Shown here one piece after another: positions 17,015 to 26,572 of a stretch of 64,000 nt of DNA; within the stretch, counting starts at the first letter, position 1, and the number at the start of each line of letters is the position of its first letter. Under the pieces are notes generated by a model, which saw nothing but the letters and a program-made list of their open reading frames with translations, was not told where the DNA came from and searched no databases. Source of the stretch: an uncultured Kiloniellaceae bacterium (lineage in GTDB: Bacteria > Pseudomonadota > Alphaproteobacteria > Kiloniellales > Kiloniellaceae); NCBI GenBank assembly GCA_947493695.1, contig CANLSF010000002.1:930001-994000 (forward strand). Reading direction: 5' to 3'. Both the position numbers and the translations under genes were made by a program.

Positions 17015-18202
17015 ATGTCCGCCTACCCTGAACTTCGTCTCAAACCAAATGCTCACAAGCGGGTACTGCACGGCTCGCCCTGGATTTTTTCAAACGAAAT
17101 TGAAATAGATCCTGCAGCAAAGATGCTCGAACCCGGTGGGATTGTCAGCCTGAAGGGTGCGGATGGTCACGCATTGGGTATAGCGATGTTTAATCGGCAT
17201 CCCCTTATCGCGGCGCGGCTCTTCTCCAGAGACCCCAAAACGAGGATTGATACGTCTTTTCTCGCCGCCACATTGAAGCGTGCGCTGGAGATTCGAACCC
17301 GCCTGTTCGATGTTCCCTACTATCGCCTGATCCACGCCGAGGCCGATGGCTTGCCAGGTGTGATCGTCGATCGTTTCGGCGATGTCCTTGTGGCCCAGTT
17401 GAACACCGCAGGGGCGGAACTCTTGAAGCCTGCGTTGCTTGAAGCCCTTGAGCAGGTGTTGGCGCCAACAACCATCGTCTTACGGAATGATTCGCCTTCA
17501 CGACAGCTGGAAGGTCTTCAATCTTCGTTCGAAGTACCGGTTGGAAAACTGGAGGGTCGGATTGAAGTTATGGAAAACGACGCGCGTTACTTCGCGGATC
17601 TGGAGAGCGGCCAGAAGACCGGCTGGTTCTATGATCAGCGCCTTAACCGCCGTTGGGCCGCCAAGTTCGCCGGCCAGAACCGGGTTCTGGATTGCTACGC
17701 CTTTACCGGTGGATTTACGATCCAGGCCGCACTTGCCGGAGCCCGTGAGGTCATCACCGTCGATCGCTCCCAGACCGCAATAGATCTGGCCACAGAAGCC
17801 GCCGCGGCAAACGGCGTCTCCGAAATCTGCCGTTTCGTCAAGGGCGATGCCTTTACTCAGATGGCGGATCTCGCAAAGCAGAAAGAAACCTTCGAACTGG
17901 TGATCGCTGATCCTCCTGCCTTCGTGAAAAGCAAGAAAGATCTGGCTCAAGGCCTCAAGGGATACCGCAAGGCGGCTCGCCTGGCCGCCGCCCTGGTTGC
18001 CAGGGAGGGGACTCTCTTTATCGCCTCCTGCTCGCATCATGCGGATCCGGTGAGCTTCGCCGAACAGGTCAAACGGGGCCTGAACGATGCAGGCCGCCAG
18101 GGCAGAATCCTATATAACGGCGGTGCAGGGCCCGATCATCCGGTCCATCCGGCCCTCCCGGAAACCGGGTACCTGAAAGCTATCCTCATGGCGCTCGATT
18201 AA
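17015..18202 (+). CDS. rlmI: Class I SAM-dependent rRNA methyltransferase, RlmI/RlmK type
   Basis: 395 residues, the usual length. An N-terminal PUA-like domain (KRVLHGSPWIFSNEI) is followed by the methyltransferase domain. It has the motif NDARYFADLESGQKTGWFYDQR, the SAM-binding loop VLDCYAFTGGFTIQA, acidic VITVDRS, and catalytic DPPAF, with a final TLFIASCSHH strand. RlmI methylates C5 of a cytidine in 23S rRNA; since this subfamily also contains RlmK-type enzymes, the exact target base is inferred. Monocistronic. Confidence 0.88.
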   Translation: MSAYPELRLKPNAHKRVLHGSPWIFSNEIEIDPAAKMLEPGGIVSLKGADGHALGIAMFNRHPLIAARLFSRDPKTRIDTSFLAATLKRALEIRTRLFDVPYYRLIHAEADGLPGVIVDRFGDVLVAQLNTAGAELLKPALLEALEQVLAPTTIVLRNDSPSRQLEGLQSSFEVPVGKLEGRIEVMENDARYFADLESGQKTGWFYDQRLNRRWAAKFAGQNRVLDCYAFTGGFTIQAALAGAREVITVDRSQTAIDLATEAAAANGVSEICRFVKGDAFTQMADLAKQKETFELVIADPPAFVKSKKDLAQGLKGYRKAARLAAALVAREGTLFIASCSHHADPVSFAEQVKRGLNDAGRQGRILYNGGAGPDHPVHPALPETGYLKAILMALD

Positions 18203-18313
18203 CGCTTGTCGCGTTTGATCGAAGAGATGTATCGGAACGCATGTGAGTCAGAACGCAACCAAGCGTGACGGCTTTTGCGTCTGGAGTATCGAGCTGCAAG
18301 CTGAGAACGCACG

Positions 18314-19750
18314 TTAAGCCGCTGCGCGGCCATTGGCAGTCAATTTGGGGCGGGACTGGGTCGTCGGCAGCACCAGACAGAAGCAGGTGCCGTCCGCGTC
18401 GGAGGTTTCCAACTCAATATCACCGCCATGAGCACGCATGAGATCCCGTGCGATCGCCAGCCCAAGTCCGGTGCCGTCGACCCGTGCCGACCCTTCGAAG
18501 GGCTGGAACAGCTTCTCACGAGCCCTTGGCGGCAAGCCTGGGCCGTTATCCTTCACCATGACAACAATGCGGTCCCCGGAGCGGCGTGTGCTCACTGAGA
18601 CCTCTGTTGCGCCCGCCTGTATTGCGTTGTGACCAAGGTTGGCGAACACCCGAAAGAGCTGATCCCTGTCGGCCTCGACATCGGTCCCCGCATCAAGCCT
18701 GTTCAGCCAAACAGACTCACCGGCAACATGCTCCGGAAGTTCCTCGCCAACGTCCTGGACCAGATCCCGGAGATCAAAATGACTGAGATCCAGGACCGGC
18801 GGCCCTTCACGCGTAAAATTCAGCGTTTGGGCACAGAGGTTCACTGCACGGTCGATGGCCCGCAACAAGGTCGGTGTAACCCTGCGGACTTCCGGATCAT
18901 CGCTTCCGGTCAAGCGGTCCGACACAAGCACCGCCGTTGCCAGAATGTTTCTGAGGTCATGATTGATCTTGGTAACAGCCGTCCCCAAGGCAGCGAGTCT
19001 TGTCTTCTGCTGTAACGCCGAACGGAGACCTTCCTGCATCGAAGTAAGCTCGCGCTGGGCAATACCGATTTCGTCGCCCCGGTCTGAGTGCGGCAGACTG
19101 ATCGTGGCGTCTTCCGGTGCTGCGCGGAACGACACCATACTACTGGTGATCCGGCGCATCGGGCGCACCATAAGCCAATGCAGGCTAAGATAAACCAACG
19201 CAGCAGTGAAAAATGCGATTCCGAATGAGAGCGCCAGAATTCGCTGCGAATAATCCAGCATCGCAGCGCGCATCGGTGCTTCATCCAACACCACATCGAC
19301 CAGAGTGCCTGGATCTTTGGGAGAAACACCCACGACCCTCAGAAGTCGGTTCTCGTTGTGCCAGAGAGACATGAACGCATCGCCGATCAGGCCGAAGAAA
19401 CTCTCCTTCCTAAGATCGAACGCGGCGTCGATCTCGCCGGGCTTATCGACCATCAGCATCAGCTTGATACTGGTATCGGGTTTTGTCAGGGCGACGGAGT
19501 AGGCATTGACGTGGTCCAGCAGCTCCTGCTCCAGATCCTTCGTGACCATTTTGTCATCGGTGGCTTCGAGAGCCAGAATTGCCAGGTGACCTGCGGCAAG
19601 GCGTCCTTCCAGAAACGAAAGTCTGAACCGCCCGATTGAAGGCGCGTAGATCAGGACCTCGGACAGCATCACGAAGGCTATCGTCAAAATCAGCAACCTC
19701 GCGGAGAGGCCCCTGACGAACGGCGGCAGTTTAAGTCTGTGTCCTGTCAT
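18314..19750 (-). CDS. Orphan sensor histidine kinase
   Basis: 478 residues. Two membrane helices (about 15-33 and 170-190) frame a periplasmic sensor region; HAMP follows (VRPMRRITSSMVSF). The kinase core is complete: H box INHDLRN, N box FRVFANLGHNAIQAG, G1 VKDNGPGLP, G2 GTGLGLAIARDL. It is therefore likely to be active. No response regulator lies in the neighbourhood, so its partner is elsewhere. It lies 98 bases downstream of the TVP38 gene on the same strand and might share a transcript with it. Confidence 0.88.
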   Translation of the reverse strand: MTGHRLKLPPFVRGLSARLLILTIAFVMLSEVLIYAPSIGRFRLSFLEGRLAAGHLAILALEATDDKMVTKDLEQELLDHVNAYSVALTKPDTSIKLMLMVDKPGEIDAAFDLRKESFFGLIGDAFMSLWHNENRLLRVVGVSPKDPGTLVDVVLDEAPMRAAMLDYSQRILALSFGIAFFTAALVYLSLHWLMVRPMRRITSSMVSFRAAPEDATISLPHSDRGDEIGIAQRELTSMQEGLRSALQQKTRLAALGTAVTKINHDLRNILATAVLVSDRLTGSDDPEVRRVTPTLLRAIDRAVNLCAQTLNFTREGPPVLDLSHFDLRDLVQDVGEELPEHVAGESVWLNRLDAGTDVEADRDQLFRVFANLGHNAIQAGATEVSVSTRRSGDRIVVMVKDNGPGLPPRAREKLFQPFEGSARVDGTGLGLAIARDLMRAHGGDIELETSDADGTCFCLVLPTTQSRPKLTANGRAAA

Positions 19751-19848
19751 ACCCTGCGCTTAACACTCGATCATCGGAGAAAGGAATCGCGTAAACAGAA
19801 CGGATTCAACAAATAATCACCCGAATCGCGGTGTCAACTCAACGTCGA

Positions 19849-20589
19849 TTAATCAACAGCCTCTTTACGGGCCTTCATTTTCTTATAAATCACCGGCACC
19901 AGAGATAACAGGATCAAGCCGACAATCGGTAACAAAACCTGAGGTTTGAAGATGATTCCGAGATCCGGCGTTTCGTTAGCATCGAAGATCGCGCCCAGGC
20001 CGCTGCCGACACTGGTATAGACGAATGTGCCGGGGATAATGCCGAAAAACGTCCCGATCATGTAATTCCGCAGGGAAACGCCGAGGAACGCCGGCACGAG
20101 ATTGACCAGCCAGAACGGAAAAATCGGGATAAACCGCAACACGAGCAGGTAATTCAGCTCATTCTCGCGAAATCCTGCCTCCATCTTCTGAAGTGCCGGC
20201 CCGGCTTTGGCCCGCAGAATATCCCCCAACGCGGTCCGGGCAGCAAGGAATACCACCGTCGCGCCCAAGGTTGCACCGACGACAACGAAACTTCCACCCA
20301 GCCAGGTACCGAAGAGAAAACCGCCACCGATTGTCAGAAAAAGCCCGCCGGGAATAGAGAAGGCGGTAGCCATGGCATAAATGCCGATAAAAGCGAGGCC
20401 CGCAAGCAAGCCCTGGCTTTCAACCTGCCCCAACAGCCACTCACGATTGTCTCTCAGGGTCTCGTAACTCAGGTATTTGTGCCAACCCTGCGATATGGCG
20501 AGCGCCAAACCTGCGACGATGATAACGGCTGGAATCACGCGGGCGAGAGAAAAACCGCCTGAGGCGGTCTGTTTGTTGGGTTCGGTCAT
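19849..20589 (-). CDS. TVP38/TMEM64 (DedA-like) family membrane protein
   Basis: 246 residues from the ATG at 20589 (MTEPNKQT). Several membrane helices, with the family core: FSIPGGLFLTIGGGFLFGTWLGGSFVVVGATLGA and, later, LRFIPIFPFWLVNLVPAFLGVSLRNY. VTT-domain proteins are thought to act in lipid scrambling or undecaprenyl-phosphate recycling; the exact job here is unknown. The frame continues upstream to 20691, but no better start exists there. Confidence 0.85.
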   Translation of the reverse strand: MTEPNKQTASGGFSLARVIPAVIIVAGLALAISQGWHKYLSYETLRDNREWLLGQVESQGLLAGLAFIGIYAMATAFSIPGGLFLTIGGGFLFGTWLGGSFVVVGATLGATVVFLAARTALGDILRAKAGPALQKMEAGFRENELNYLLVLRFIPIFPFWLVNLVPAFLGVSLRNYMIGTFFGIIPGTFVYTSVGSGLGAIFDANETPDLGIIFKPQVLLPIVGLILLSLVPVIYKKMKARKEAVD

Positions 20590-20908
20590 AAAGCCATTCT
20601 CTGTGACACTGCCACTCGATAGCAAGCATAGGCTACGCGGCCCACGAAGTTTTGAATGTCTGTGAGACGGTTGCAACGCGCGCCTGGCCACAACCCCACA
20701 GTTTGTTCAAAAGAAGACCTTGGTTTACCATCGTTTTCCGAAATATACGTTAACGAACGCTTTTCGTATTTTCCGCGAAAAACAGCTGGTGATTCGGCTT
20801 TTCCGTCACTTAATGAAAGAATGCTCCAGCGGGCCGTTGACAGACCTCTACGGCGCGCTTATACAGCCTCGTCATTTTCCAACCATCCGTACTACGGAGA
20901 GTATTGCA
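20590..20908. other. Intergenic region upstream of rpmH
   Basis: 319 bases between divergent genes. The central part is AT-rich and must hold the promoter of the rpmH operon. In some bacteria a dnaA/oriC region adjoins rpmH; no DnaA-box cluster (TTATCCACA) was seen here. Confidence 0.4.
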
Positions 20909-21043
20909 GTGAAGCGCACATTTCAGCCCAGCGTGCTGGTCCGCAAGCGCCGCCATGGGTTCCGCGCCCGCAAAGCGACCGTCGGCGGACGCAAAGTCCT
21001 GGTAAACCGTCGATCCAAAGGCCGTAAGCGGCTATCCGCTTAA
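20909..21043 (+). CDS. rpmH: 50S ribosomal protein L34
   Basis: 44 residues from a GTG start with GGAGA 9 bases upstream. It is the canonical L34: [29 protein letters not shown], ending [11 protein letters not shown]. It is a very basic protein of the large ribosomal subunit. It opens the operon rpmH-rnpA-yidD-yidC, a nearly universal bacterial order. Confidence 0.97.
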   Translation: MKRTFQPSVLVRKRRHGFRARKATVGGRKVLVNRRSKGRKRLSA

Positions 21044-21047
21044 GCCG

Positions 21048-21506
21048 ATGATGCCGACCATCGGGCGCCTGAAAACGCGTCCGGAGTTTCTCAGGGTGGC
21101 GGCGTCGCGATGCAAGTGGGTCGCTCCCGGCCTTATTCTGCAGGTTCTGCAGCGTAAGTCGGGTGGGCAACCGTCCGATCATACCGCGCAAAGCGGCGAA
21201 GATCTGCGCGTGGGTTTTACCGTCAGCCGAAAGGTTGGTAACGCGGTAAAGCGTAATCGTGCACGTCGTCGTCTGCGTGCGGTTGTCGACGAGGTCATGC
21301 CGGAACTCGGGCGTCCTGGTCACGACTATGTGGTCATAGGTCGCGGGTCAACCTTGACTCGTGACTTCGAAGACCTGAAATCTGACTTGCGTATGTCTAT
21401 TGCACGCGCAACAACGAAGCAGGGTTTCGGAAGCAAACGAGGGTCGAAAGGCCGCAAGGGAAGCACCCGAGGTCCAACGACTGACCCGGCGTCCAGAGGG
21501 AGCTAG
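21048..21506 (+). CDS. rnpA: Ribonuclease P protein component
   Basis: 152 residues, 4 bases after rpmH. Protein subunit of RNase P, which matures the 5' end of tRNAs. The family signature is seen as LRVGFTVSRKVGNAVKRNRARRRLRAV (RNR motif, about residues 60-85). The C-terminal 30 residues are a basic, Gly/Ser-rich extension (KRGSKGRKGSTRG) longer than usual. Confidence 0.95.
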   Translation: MMPTIGRLKTRPEFLRVAASRCKWVAPGLILQVLQRKSGGQPSDHTAQSGEDLRVGFTVSRKVGNAVKRNRARRRLRAVVDEVMPELGRPGHDYVVIGRGSTLTRDFEDLKSDLRMSIARATTKQGFGSKRGSKGRKGSTRGPTTDPASRGS

Positions 21507-21509
21507 AGC

Positions 21510-21797
21510 ATGAAACTGGTAAGCGGAGGCCTGATTGGTCTTGTTCGGCTCTATCAGTACGCCATCTCTCCCCTCATGCCCCCGCATTGCAGGTTTTACC
21601 CCAGCTGTTCGCATTACGCCTGTGACGCTTTGCGTTCGCATGGCCCTGTGCGCGGCAGCTGGCTGACCCTTGTCCGGTTAACCCGTTGTCACCCCTGGGG
21701 TGGCGAAGGCTACGATCCGGTGCCCGAGCCGGCAGACCGCGTCAGCGGAACCGACAAGGGCTTTCCAACTCATCATCATTGTCAAGAACGTCACTGA
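21510..21797 (+). CDS. yidD: Membrane protein insertion efficiency factor YidD
   Basis: 95 residues. Small membrane-associated protein of the rnpA-yidC operon. The diagnostic cysteine/proline-rich segment is present ([29 protein letters not shown]), then [14 protein letters not shown]. The C-terminal tail is His-rich (HHHCQERH). It begins 3 bases after the rnpA stop. Confidence 0.95.
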   Translation: MKLVSGGLIGLVRLYQYAISPLMPPHCRFYPSCSHYACDALRSHGPVRGSWLTLVRLTRCHPWGGEGYDPVPEPADRVSGTDKGFPTHHHCQERH

Positions 21798-21809
21798 GCA
21801 AAAGGCACC

Positions 21810-23633
21810 ATGGGACAACAGGACCAAAGAAACCTCTTACTCGCGATCGTTCTCTCGCTCGCTATTTTGCTGGGATTCCAGTTCTTTCTGCCGCAGGAGC
21901 CGCCGCTGGAAGCACCACAAACCAGCGAACAGGTTGCCGGACAGGCGCCTGGACAAGCAGGTCAGGGCGGAACGGTACCCTCAAATGTGCCTGGAGCTAC
22001 CGGTTCAGCTGCAGCACCTTCAATTCCGGGCACACCGGGCGGTGGTACTGGCGTCACGGCACAACAGTCACGTGACGACCTCCTGGCATCGACGCCCCGC
22101 GTGGCGATTGAGACGCCTAGACTGCGTGGCTCGATATCGCTGACCGGCGGCAGGCTTGATGATCTGATTTTAACCGATCTGCGCGAAACCCTCGAAGAAG
22201 ACAGCCCCAACATCGTCCTGCTTTCGCCGCTGGGCACAGCCGAGCCTTACTATGCCAACTTCGGCTGGTCGATCGGCGACGGCTCCGTTGTGGTGCCCGA
22301 CCCTTCAAGCGTCTGGACTGCGGATAGAACCAGCCTGACACCCTCGCAACCAGTCACGTTGAGCTGGGAAAACGGCGAGGGTCTGCGGTTTGAAAAGGTC
22401 TTCGAAGTTGACGAGAACTATCTCTTCACGGTGCGTCAGCGCGTTGTAAACGATAGCGACAAAGCTTTTACAGCTCTGCCGTATGGCTTGCTCAACCGCA
22501 CAGGAACCCCAGAAACCCTCGGATTCTACATCCTTCATGAAGGCCTGGTCGGCGTTCTCAATGAGACCCTTCAAGAAATCGACTACAGTGATGTTCTGGA
22601 AGCAGAGAATCGCACGATCAGCGAAAGCTCGAATGGTGGCTGGCTGGGCATTACGGACAAATACTGGGCAGCAGCGCTCATTCCAGATCAGTCGGTTTCC
22701 GTGTCTACCCGATTTACGGGCCAGACACTGGCCGGAGTGGCCCGGTACCAGGCAGACTATCTCTACAGCGAAGGCACAGTCGTCGCACCTGGAAGCTCGG
22801 TTGAGACGACAAACTCGCTTTTTGCAGGCGCAAAGGTCGTTTCTCAGATCGACGGCTATGAAGCCGCCCTCGGAGCCAACCACTTCGACAAAATTGTCGA
22901 CTTCGGCTGGTTCTACTACATCACCAAGCCTCTGTTTCACGCTCTTCACTGGCTCAATGAGAAAATCGGCAACTTCGGTGTCGCCATTCTGATCCTGACG
23001 GTTTTCATCAAGCTTGCCTTCTTCCCGCTCGCCAACAAGTCCTACAAAGCCATGGCTAAAATGCGCAAGCTGCAGCCTGAAATGCTTGATCTGCGCGAGC
23101 GCTTCGGTGAGGACAAGCAGCGCCTGAACCAGGAAATGATGGCATTGTACAAGCGCGAGGGCGCAAACCCCATGTCGGGTTGTTTGCCGATCCTCATTCA
23201 GATTCCGGTTTTCTTCGCGCTCTATAAGGTCATGTTCGTGACCATCGAAATGCGGCAGGCGCCGTTCTTCGGTTGGATCAAAGACCTTTCTGCGCCGGAT
23301 CCGACATCCATTCTCAATCTCTTTGGCTTAATGCCCTGGGGTGTTCCGGAACTGGGCGTGCTCAATGTCCTCAATCTGGGTGTCTGGCCGCTGATCATGG
23401 GCATCACCATGTTCCTTCAGCAACGCCTCAATCCGCAGCCACCTGATCCGATCCAGGCGAAGATCTTCCTCTTCATGCCGATCATGTTTACCTTCCTGCT
23501 GGCAACCTTCCCGGCTGGCCTGGTCGTCTACTGGGCCTGGAACAACACGCTTTCGATCATCCAGCAGGCAGTCATCATGAAGCGGGCCGGCGTTCCATTG
23601 GGGAACCCGACACCGCCTCCAAGCAAGACGTGA
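21810..23633 (+). CDS. yidC: Membrane protein insertase YidC
   Basis: 607 residues. Inserts proteins into the inner membrane with or without Sec. An N-terminal membrane helix ([20 protein letters not shown], about 8-27) is followed by a Pro/Gly/Gln-rich linker and a large periplasmic domain to about residue 360. The conserved insertase core with five helices follows ([51 protein letters not shown], then the [11 protein letters not shown] loop). The length is typical for Gram-negative YidC. Confidence 0.97.
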   Translation: MGQQDQRNLLLAIVLSLAILLGFQFFLPQEPPLEAPQTSEQVAGQAPGQAGQGGTVPSNVPGATGSAAAPSIPGTPGGGTGVTAQQSRDDLLASTPRVAIETPRLRGSISLTGGRLDDLILTDLRETLEEDSPNIVLLSPLGTAEPYYANFGWSIGDGSVVVPDPSSVWTADRTSLTPSQPVTLSWENGEGLRFEKVFEVDENYLFTVRQRVVNDSDKAFTALPYGLLNRTGTPETLGFYILHEGLVGVLNETLQEIDYSDVLEAENRTISESSNGGWLGITDKYWAAALIPDQSVSVSTRFTGQTLAGVARYQADYLYSEGTVVAPGSSVETTNSLFAGAKVVSQIDGYEAALGANHFDKIVDFGWFYYITKPLFHALHWLNEKIGNFGVAILILTVFIKLAFFPLANKSYKAMAKMRKLQPEMLDLRERFGEDKQRLNQEMMALYKREGANPMSGCLPILIQIPVFFALYKVMFVTIEMRQAPFFGWIKDLSAPDPTSILNLFGLMPWGVPELGVLNVLNLGVWPLIMGITMFLQQRLNPQPPDPIQAKIFLFMPIMFTFLLATFPAGLVVYWAWNNTLSIIQQAVIMKRAGVPLGNPTPPPSKT

Positions 23634-23643
23634 TCCAGAAACC

Positions 23644-24339
23644 ATGGCAAACGACATTGAGCCCGGTTCGTCCCTCGGCCTTGAAACCGATGACGAAGCG
23701 GCACGGCAGCAGGCGCTTGAAGTCGGACGTCTTCTTTTCGCAAAGGAATGCCAGTTCCTGACCGCCGCGGCCCAGGACGGACAGTTGCCTGACCTGGGTT
23801 TCCCGGAGATTGCCTTTGCGGGCCGGTCCAATGTCGGCAAATCCAGTCTGGTGAATGCGCTTACCGGCCGTAAGACGCTGGCCCGGACATCACACACGCC
23901 CGGTCGCACGCAACAACTCAACTTCTTTGGGCTCGGCGGCAGGCTGGTTCTTGTGGATCTGCCAGGCTACGGCTATGCACGCGCTTCCAAGACAGATGTC
24001 AAACGCTGGACCGGTTTGACCCGGGACTATCTGAAGGGCCGGACCGAACTGCGCCGGGTCTGTCTTCTGATCGATTCCCGCCACGGCCTGAAAGAGAACG
24101 ACCGGGAAATTATGTCGGAACTCGATGTCGCCGCTGTGTCCTATCAGGTCATCCTCACAAAGACCGATAAGCTGAAAGCCTCCGGTCTGGCGGCTGTTCT
24201 TAAGTCGGTGCAGAGCGAGCTGGCAAAGCGCCCTGCAGCGCATCCCGAAGTGGCCGTCACCTCTTCTCATAAGGCGAAAGGCATTGCCGAGTTGCGTGCC
24301 ATGCTCGCAACGCTGGCAGATCCGGCGCCGGAACGTTAG
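23644..24339 (+). CDS. engB: Ribosome biogenesis GTPase YihA/YsxC/EngB
   Basis: 231 residues with GTPase motifs G1 [10 protein letters not shown]2/G3 [11 protein letters not shown] and DLPGYGYA, G4 TKTDK, G5 TSSHKAKG. It acts in assembly of the large ribosomal subunit and division-related functions. The N-terminal 45 residues before the GTPase domain are longer than in E. coli. It starts 10 bases after yidC and is probably in the same operon. Confidence 0.95.
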   Translation: MANDIEPGSSLGLETDDEAARQQALEVGRLLFAKECQFLTAAAQDGQLPDLGFPEIAFAGRSNVGKSSLVNALTGRKTLARTSHTPGRTQQLNFFGLGGRLVLVDLPGYGYARASKTDVKRWTGLTRDYLKGRTELRRVCLLIDSRHGLKENDREIMSELDVAAVSYQVILTKTDKLKASGLAAVLKSVQSELAKRPAAHPEVAVTSSHKAKGIAELRAMLATLADPAPER

Positions 24340-24348
24340 ACTTCCGAC

Positions 24349-25257
24349 ATGACAAACAAGAGTTTCAGCGACACCAAGAACTGGTTGAGAACCGCCCGGA
24401 CCATCACCGAGGCCCTGCCCTTTATGCGCCGCTACACGGGCAAGACTTTCGTGATCAAGTACGGTGGCCACGCCATGGGCAACCAGGAACTCGCGGATAT
24501 CTTCGCCAGCGACATCGTCTTGCTCAAGCAAATCGGCATCAACCCGATCGTCGTCCATGGCGGCGGGCCGCAAATCGGGCAGATGCTTGAGCGTTTGAAG
24601 GTTCAAAGCGAGTTTATCGACGGACTGCGCGTCACGGATGCCGCGACCGTCGAAGTCGTCGAAATGGTTCTTTCGGGCTCAATCAATAAACAGATCGTCA
24701 GCGCGATCAACGCCGCCGGCGGGACCGCGATCGGTCTCTCCGGCAAAGATGGCGACCTGATCCAGGCAACAAAACTGCGTCGGACAAAACGCGACGAAGA
24801 ATCGAATATCGAAAAGATCCTCGATCTGGGCTTTGTCGGCGAGCCGAACCGCGTCAACCCTCAGATCCTGACCTCACTGGAGCGCTCCGGCATGATTCCG
24901 GTGATCGCCCCAATTGGTCTGGGTGTCGACGGTCAAACCTATAACATCAATGCCGATACGGTCGCCGGCGCGATTGCCGCTGCTGTGGGTGCATCACGCC
25001 TTCTGCTGCTGACCGACGTCGCCGGAGTTCTGGACAAGGACGGAAACCTGCTGACCGATCTCAGTACCGAACGCGTACGCCAACTTCGCAATGATGGCAC
25101 GATCTACGGCGGTATGATTCCGAAGCTGGAAACCTGCGTAAATGCAGTGGAGAATGGTGTCGATGCCTCTGTGATCATCGACGGTCGCATGCCGCATTCC
25201 ATGCTGTTGGAGATCTTTACCGATCGCGGTATCGGAACTCTGATCGGCAGGCAGTAA
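24349..25257 (+). CDS. argB: Acetylglutamate kinase
   Basis: 302 residues. Second step of arginine synthesis: phosphorylates N-acetylglutamate. The amino-acid kinase signature is complete: [21 protein letters not shown], the GLSGKDG loop and [17 protein letters not shown]. The N-terminal extension ([16 protein letters not shown]) is characteristic of the arginine-sensitive hexameric forms, so feedback inhibition by arginine is likely (inference). The engB-argB linkage is common in alphaproteobacteria. Confidence 0.97.
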   Translation: MTNKSFSDTKNWLRTARTITEALPFMRRYTGKTFVIKYGGHAMGNQELADIFASDIVLLKQIGINPIVVHGGGPQIGQMLERLKVQSEFIDGLRVTDAATVEVVEMVLSGSINKQIVSAINAAGGTAIGLSGKDGDLIQATKLRRTKRDEESNIEKILDLGFVGEPNRVNPQILTSLERSGMIPVIAPIGLGVDGQTYNINADTVAGAIAAAVGASRLLLLTDVAGVLDKDGNLLTDLSTERVRQLRNDGTIYGGMIPKLETCVNAVENGVDASVIIDGRMPHSMLLEIFTDRGIGTLIGRQ

Positions 25258-25336
25258 AGCCACCACCCTCCTGAGAGCGGCGCATCCACTTACCGTCAGC
25301 CTGAGTCTTGGCTTCGTTCTGACTCTATGGACCGCG

Positions 25337-26572
25337 TTAGGAGGCCTGAAAGAGCTCCAACTGAAACTGCAACTCCTCGTCACCCATCGGGTAATCGCCA
25401 TTGTCGAGGGCGTGTACGAGTTGTTTCGGTGGAATGCCCCCGAGTTGTTGCTGGATCTGCATGGCAAACCGCATGGAGCAATCTGCCTTCCAGGCCAGCG
25501 CGGTGACCCCTTTGGCGGATCGGGAGGCCAGGATCTCGCTGACCATATCGGCGGGTAGCTTCGAACGCACCGCCAGACCTGAGCGAACCAGTTTGCGGTC
25601 CCCGGATATCAGGGCTTCGGAGAGAGTTTCATCGTCGAGTTTTCCGGCCGCATGCAGCTCTTCCGCTCGCTTGAAGTCATCATCCTCGCCGCCTTCTTCC
25701 TGCTCAAGCCGCTTGGTCATCTCGGCCTCGAGGAGCTGCGCGGTTTCTTCATCGAGTCCGGCACGGCGTTCGAGCGTTTTGAGGAGGGTTTTTGCCACAA
25801 AAGTAGCGAGTCGGCACGTTGCCTTCGGTGAAAGCTGAGGGCGTTCAACAAGCGGTTTATGCCAGACCTCGACCTGAGGCGCCTGATCGACCAGCTTATC
25901 CAGCATTTCCTCTCGAATCTGCGCTGATTTGTTATCCAGCAGTGCCGTGACAGCGTCCCGATCATCCGTGGTAACAATTGCATCAGCGACCGCTTCTCCC
26001 ACCCCCTGTCGCTGCGAGATTGCGCATAAACGTCCACTTGCGCAGCCGCCATTAATGATCTCGAGAAGATCCTCATCGCGGAGTATCGGTGAGAACTGAA
26101 GAATCGGATTGGCAACGACATCTTCAACATCCATTGCCAGGCGCCGGATGACCGCCGAGGGCGCATGGGTGACGTCTTTCAATGTGTCAGCAAGAACCTG
26201 TCGAACCCGCGTCGTCTGATCCTGGGCAAGGATATCCAGAACATCAGCGATGTAGCGTTCCGCCTTCTCACGCTGATCGCTATCCAGCTCAGGCTTCAAA
26301 GCCGAAATCTTGGACGCCAGGTCAACACGGACAGTTTCATCACTGTCCCGGGCAAGGATCAGATTGGCCTGAATGGGTGTCTGATTATTTGAAGCAATCT
26401 GACGACGGACTTCGGCTGAAGGGTCTTCCGCCAGGAAATAAAGGATCTCCGGACGCAGATCACTTCGTCTCGCAAGATTCAACCTCACGGAGACATCGGA
26501 AGCTTTCGCAAGCTCCTTGGACTCTTCGTAAGATATCGGCGTCTGATCAGACACGGCCGCTAATTCCCCCAT
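25337..26572 (-). CDS. DUF2336 family protein
   Basis: 411 residues starting at an ATG whose first base is the last base of the upstream GGDEF stop (TGATG); a GTG one codon earlier is also possible. The DUF2336 core is visible: VRLNLARRSDLRPEILYFLAEDPSAEVRRQIASN and repeated HEAT-like helices (DSDETVRVDLASKIS, DQTTRVRQVLADTL). DUF2336 is an alphaproteobacterial family of unknown biochemical role. Coupling to a diguanylate cyclase suggests a role in the same signalling output. Confidence 0.85.
   Translation of the reverse strand: MGELAAVSDQTPISYEESKELAKASDVSVRLNLARRSDLRPEILYFLAEDPSAEVRRQIASNNQTPIQANLILARDSDETVRVDLASKISALKPELDSDQREKAERYIADVLDILAQDQTTRVRQVLADTLKDVTHAPSAVIRRLAMDVEDVVANPILQFSPILRDEDLLEIINGGCASGRLCAISQRQGVGEAVADAIVTTDDRDAVTALLDNKSAQIREEMLDKLVDQAPQVEVWHKPLVERPQLSPKATCRLATFVAKTLLKTLERRAGLDEETAQLLEAEMTKRLEQEEGGEDDDFKRAEELHAAGKLDDETLSEALISGDRKLVRSGLAVRSKLPADMVSEILASRSAKGVTALAWKADCSMRFAMQIQQQLGGIPPKQLVHALDNGDYPMGDEELQFQLELFQAS

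Noticed and set aside
20590-20908. Chromosome origin beside rpmH
   Set aside because: No cluster of DnaA boxes and no dnaA gene adjacent; the region is only a promoter-sized gap.
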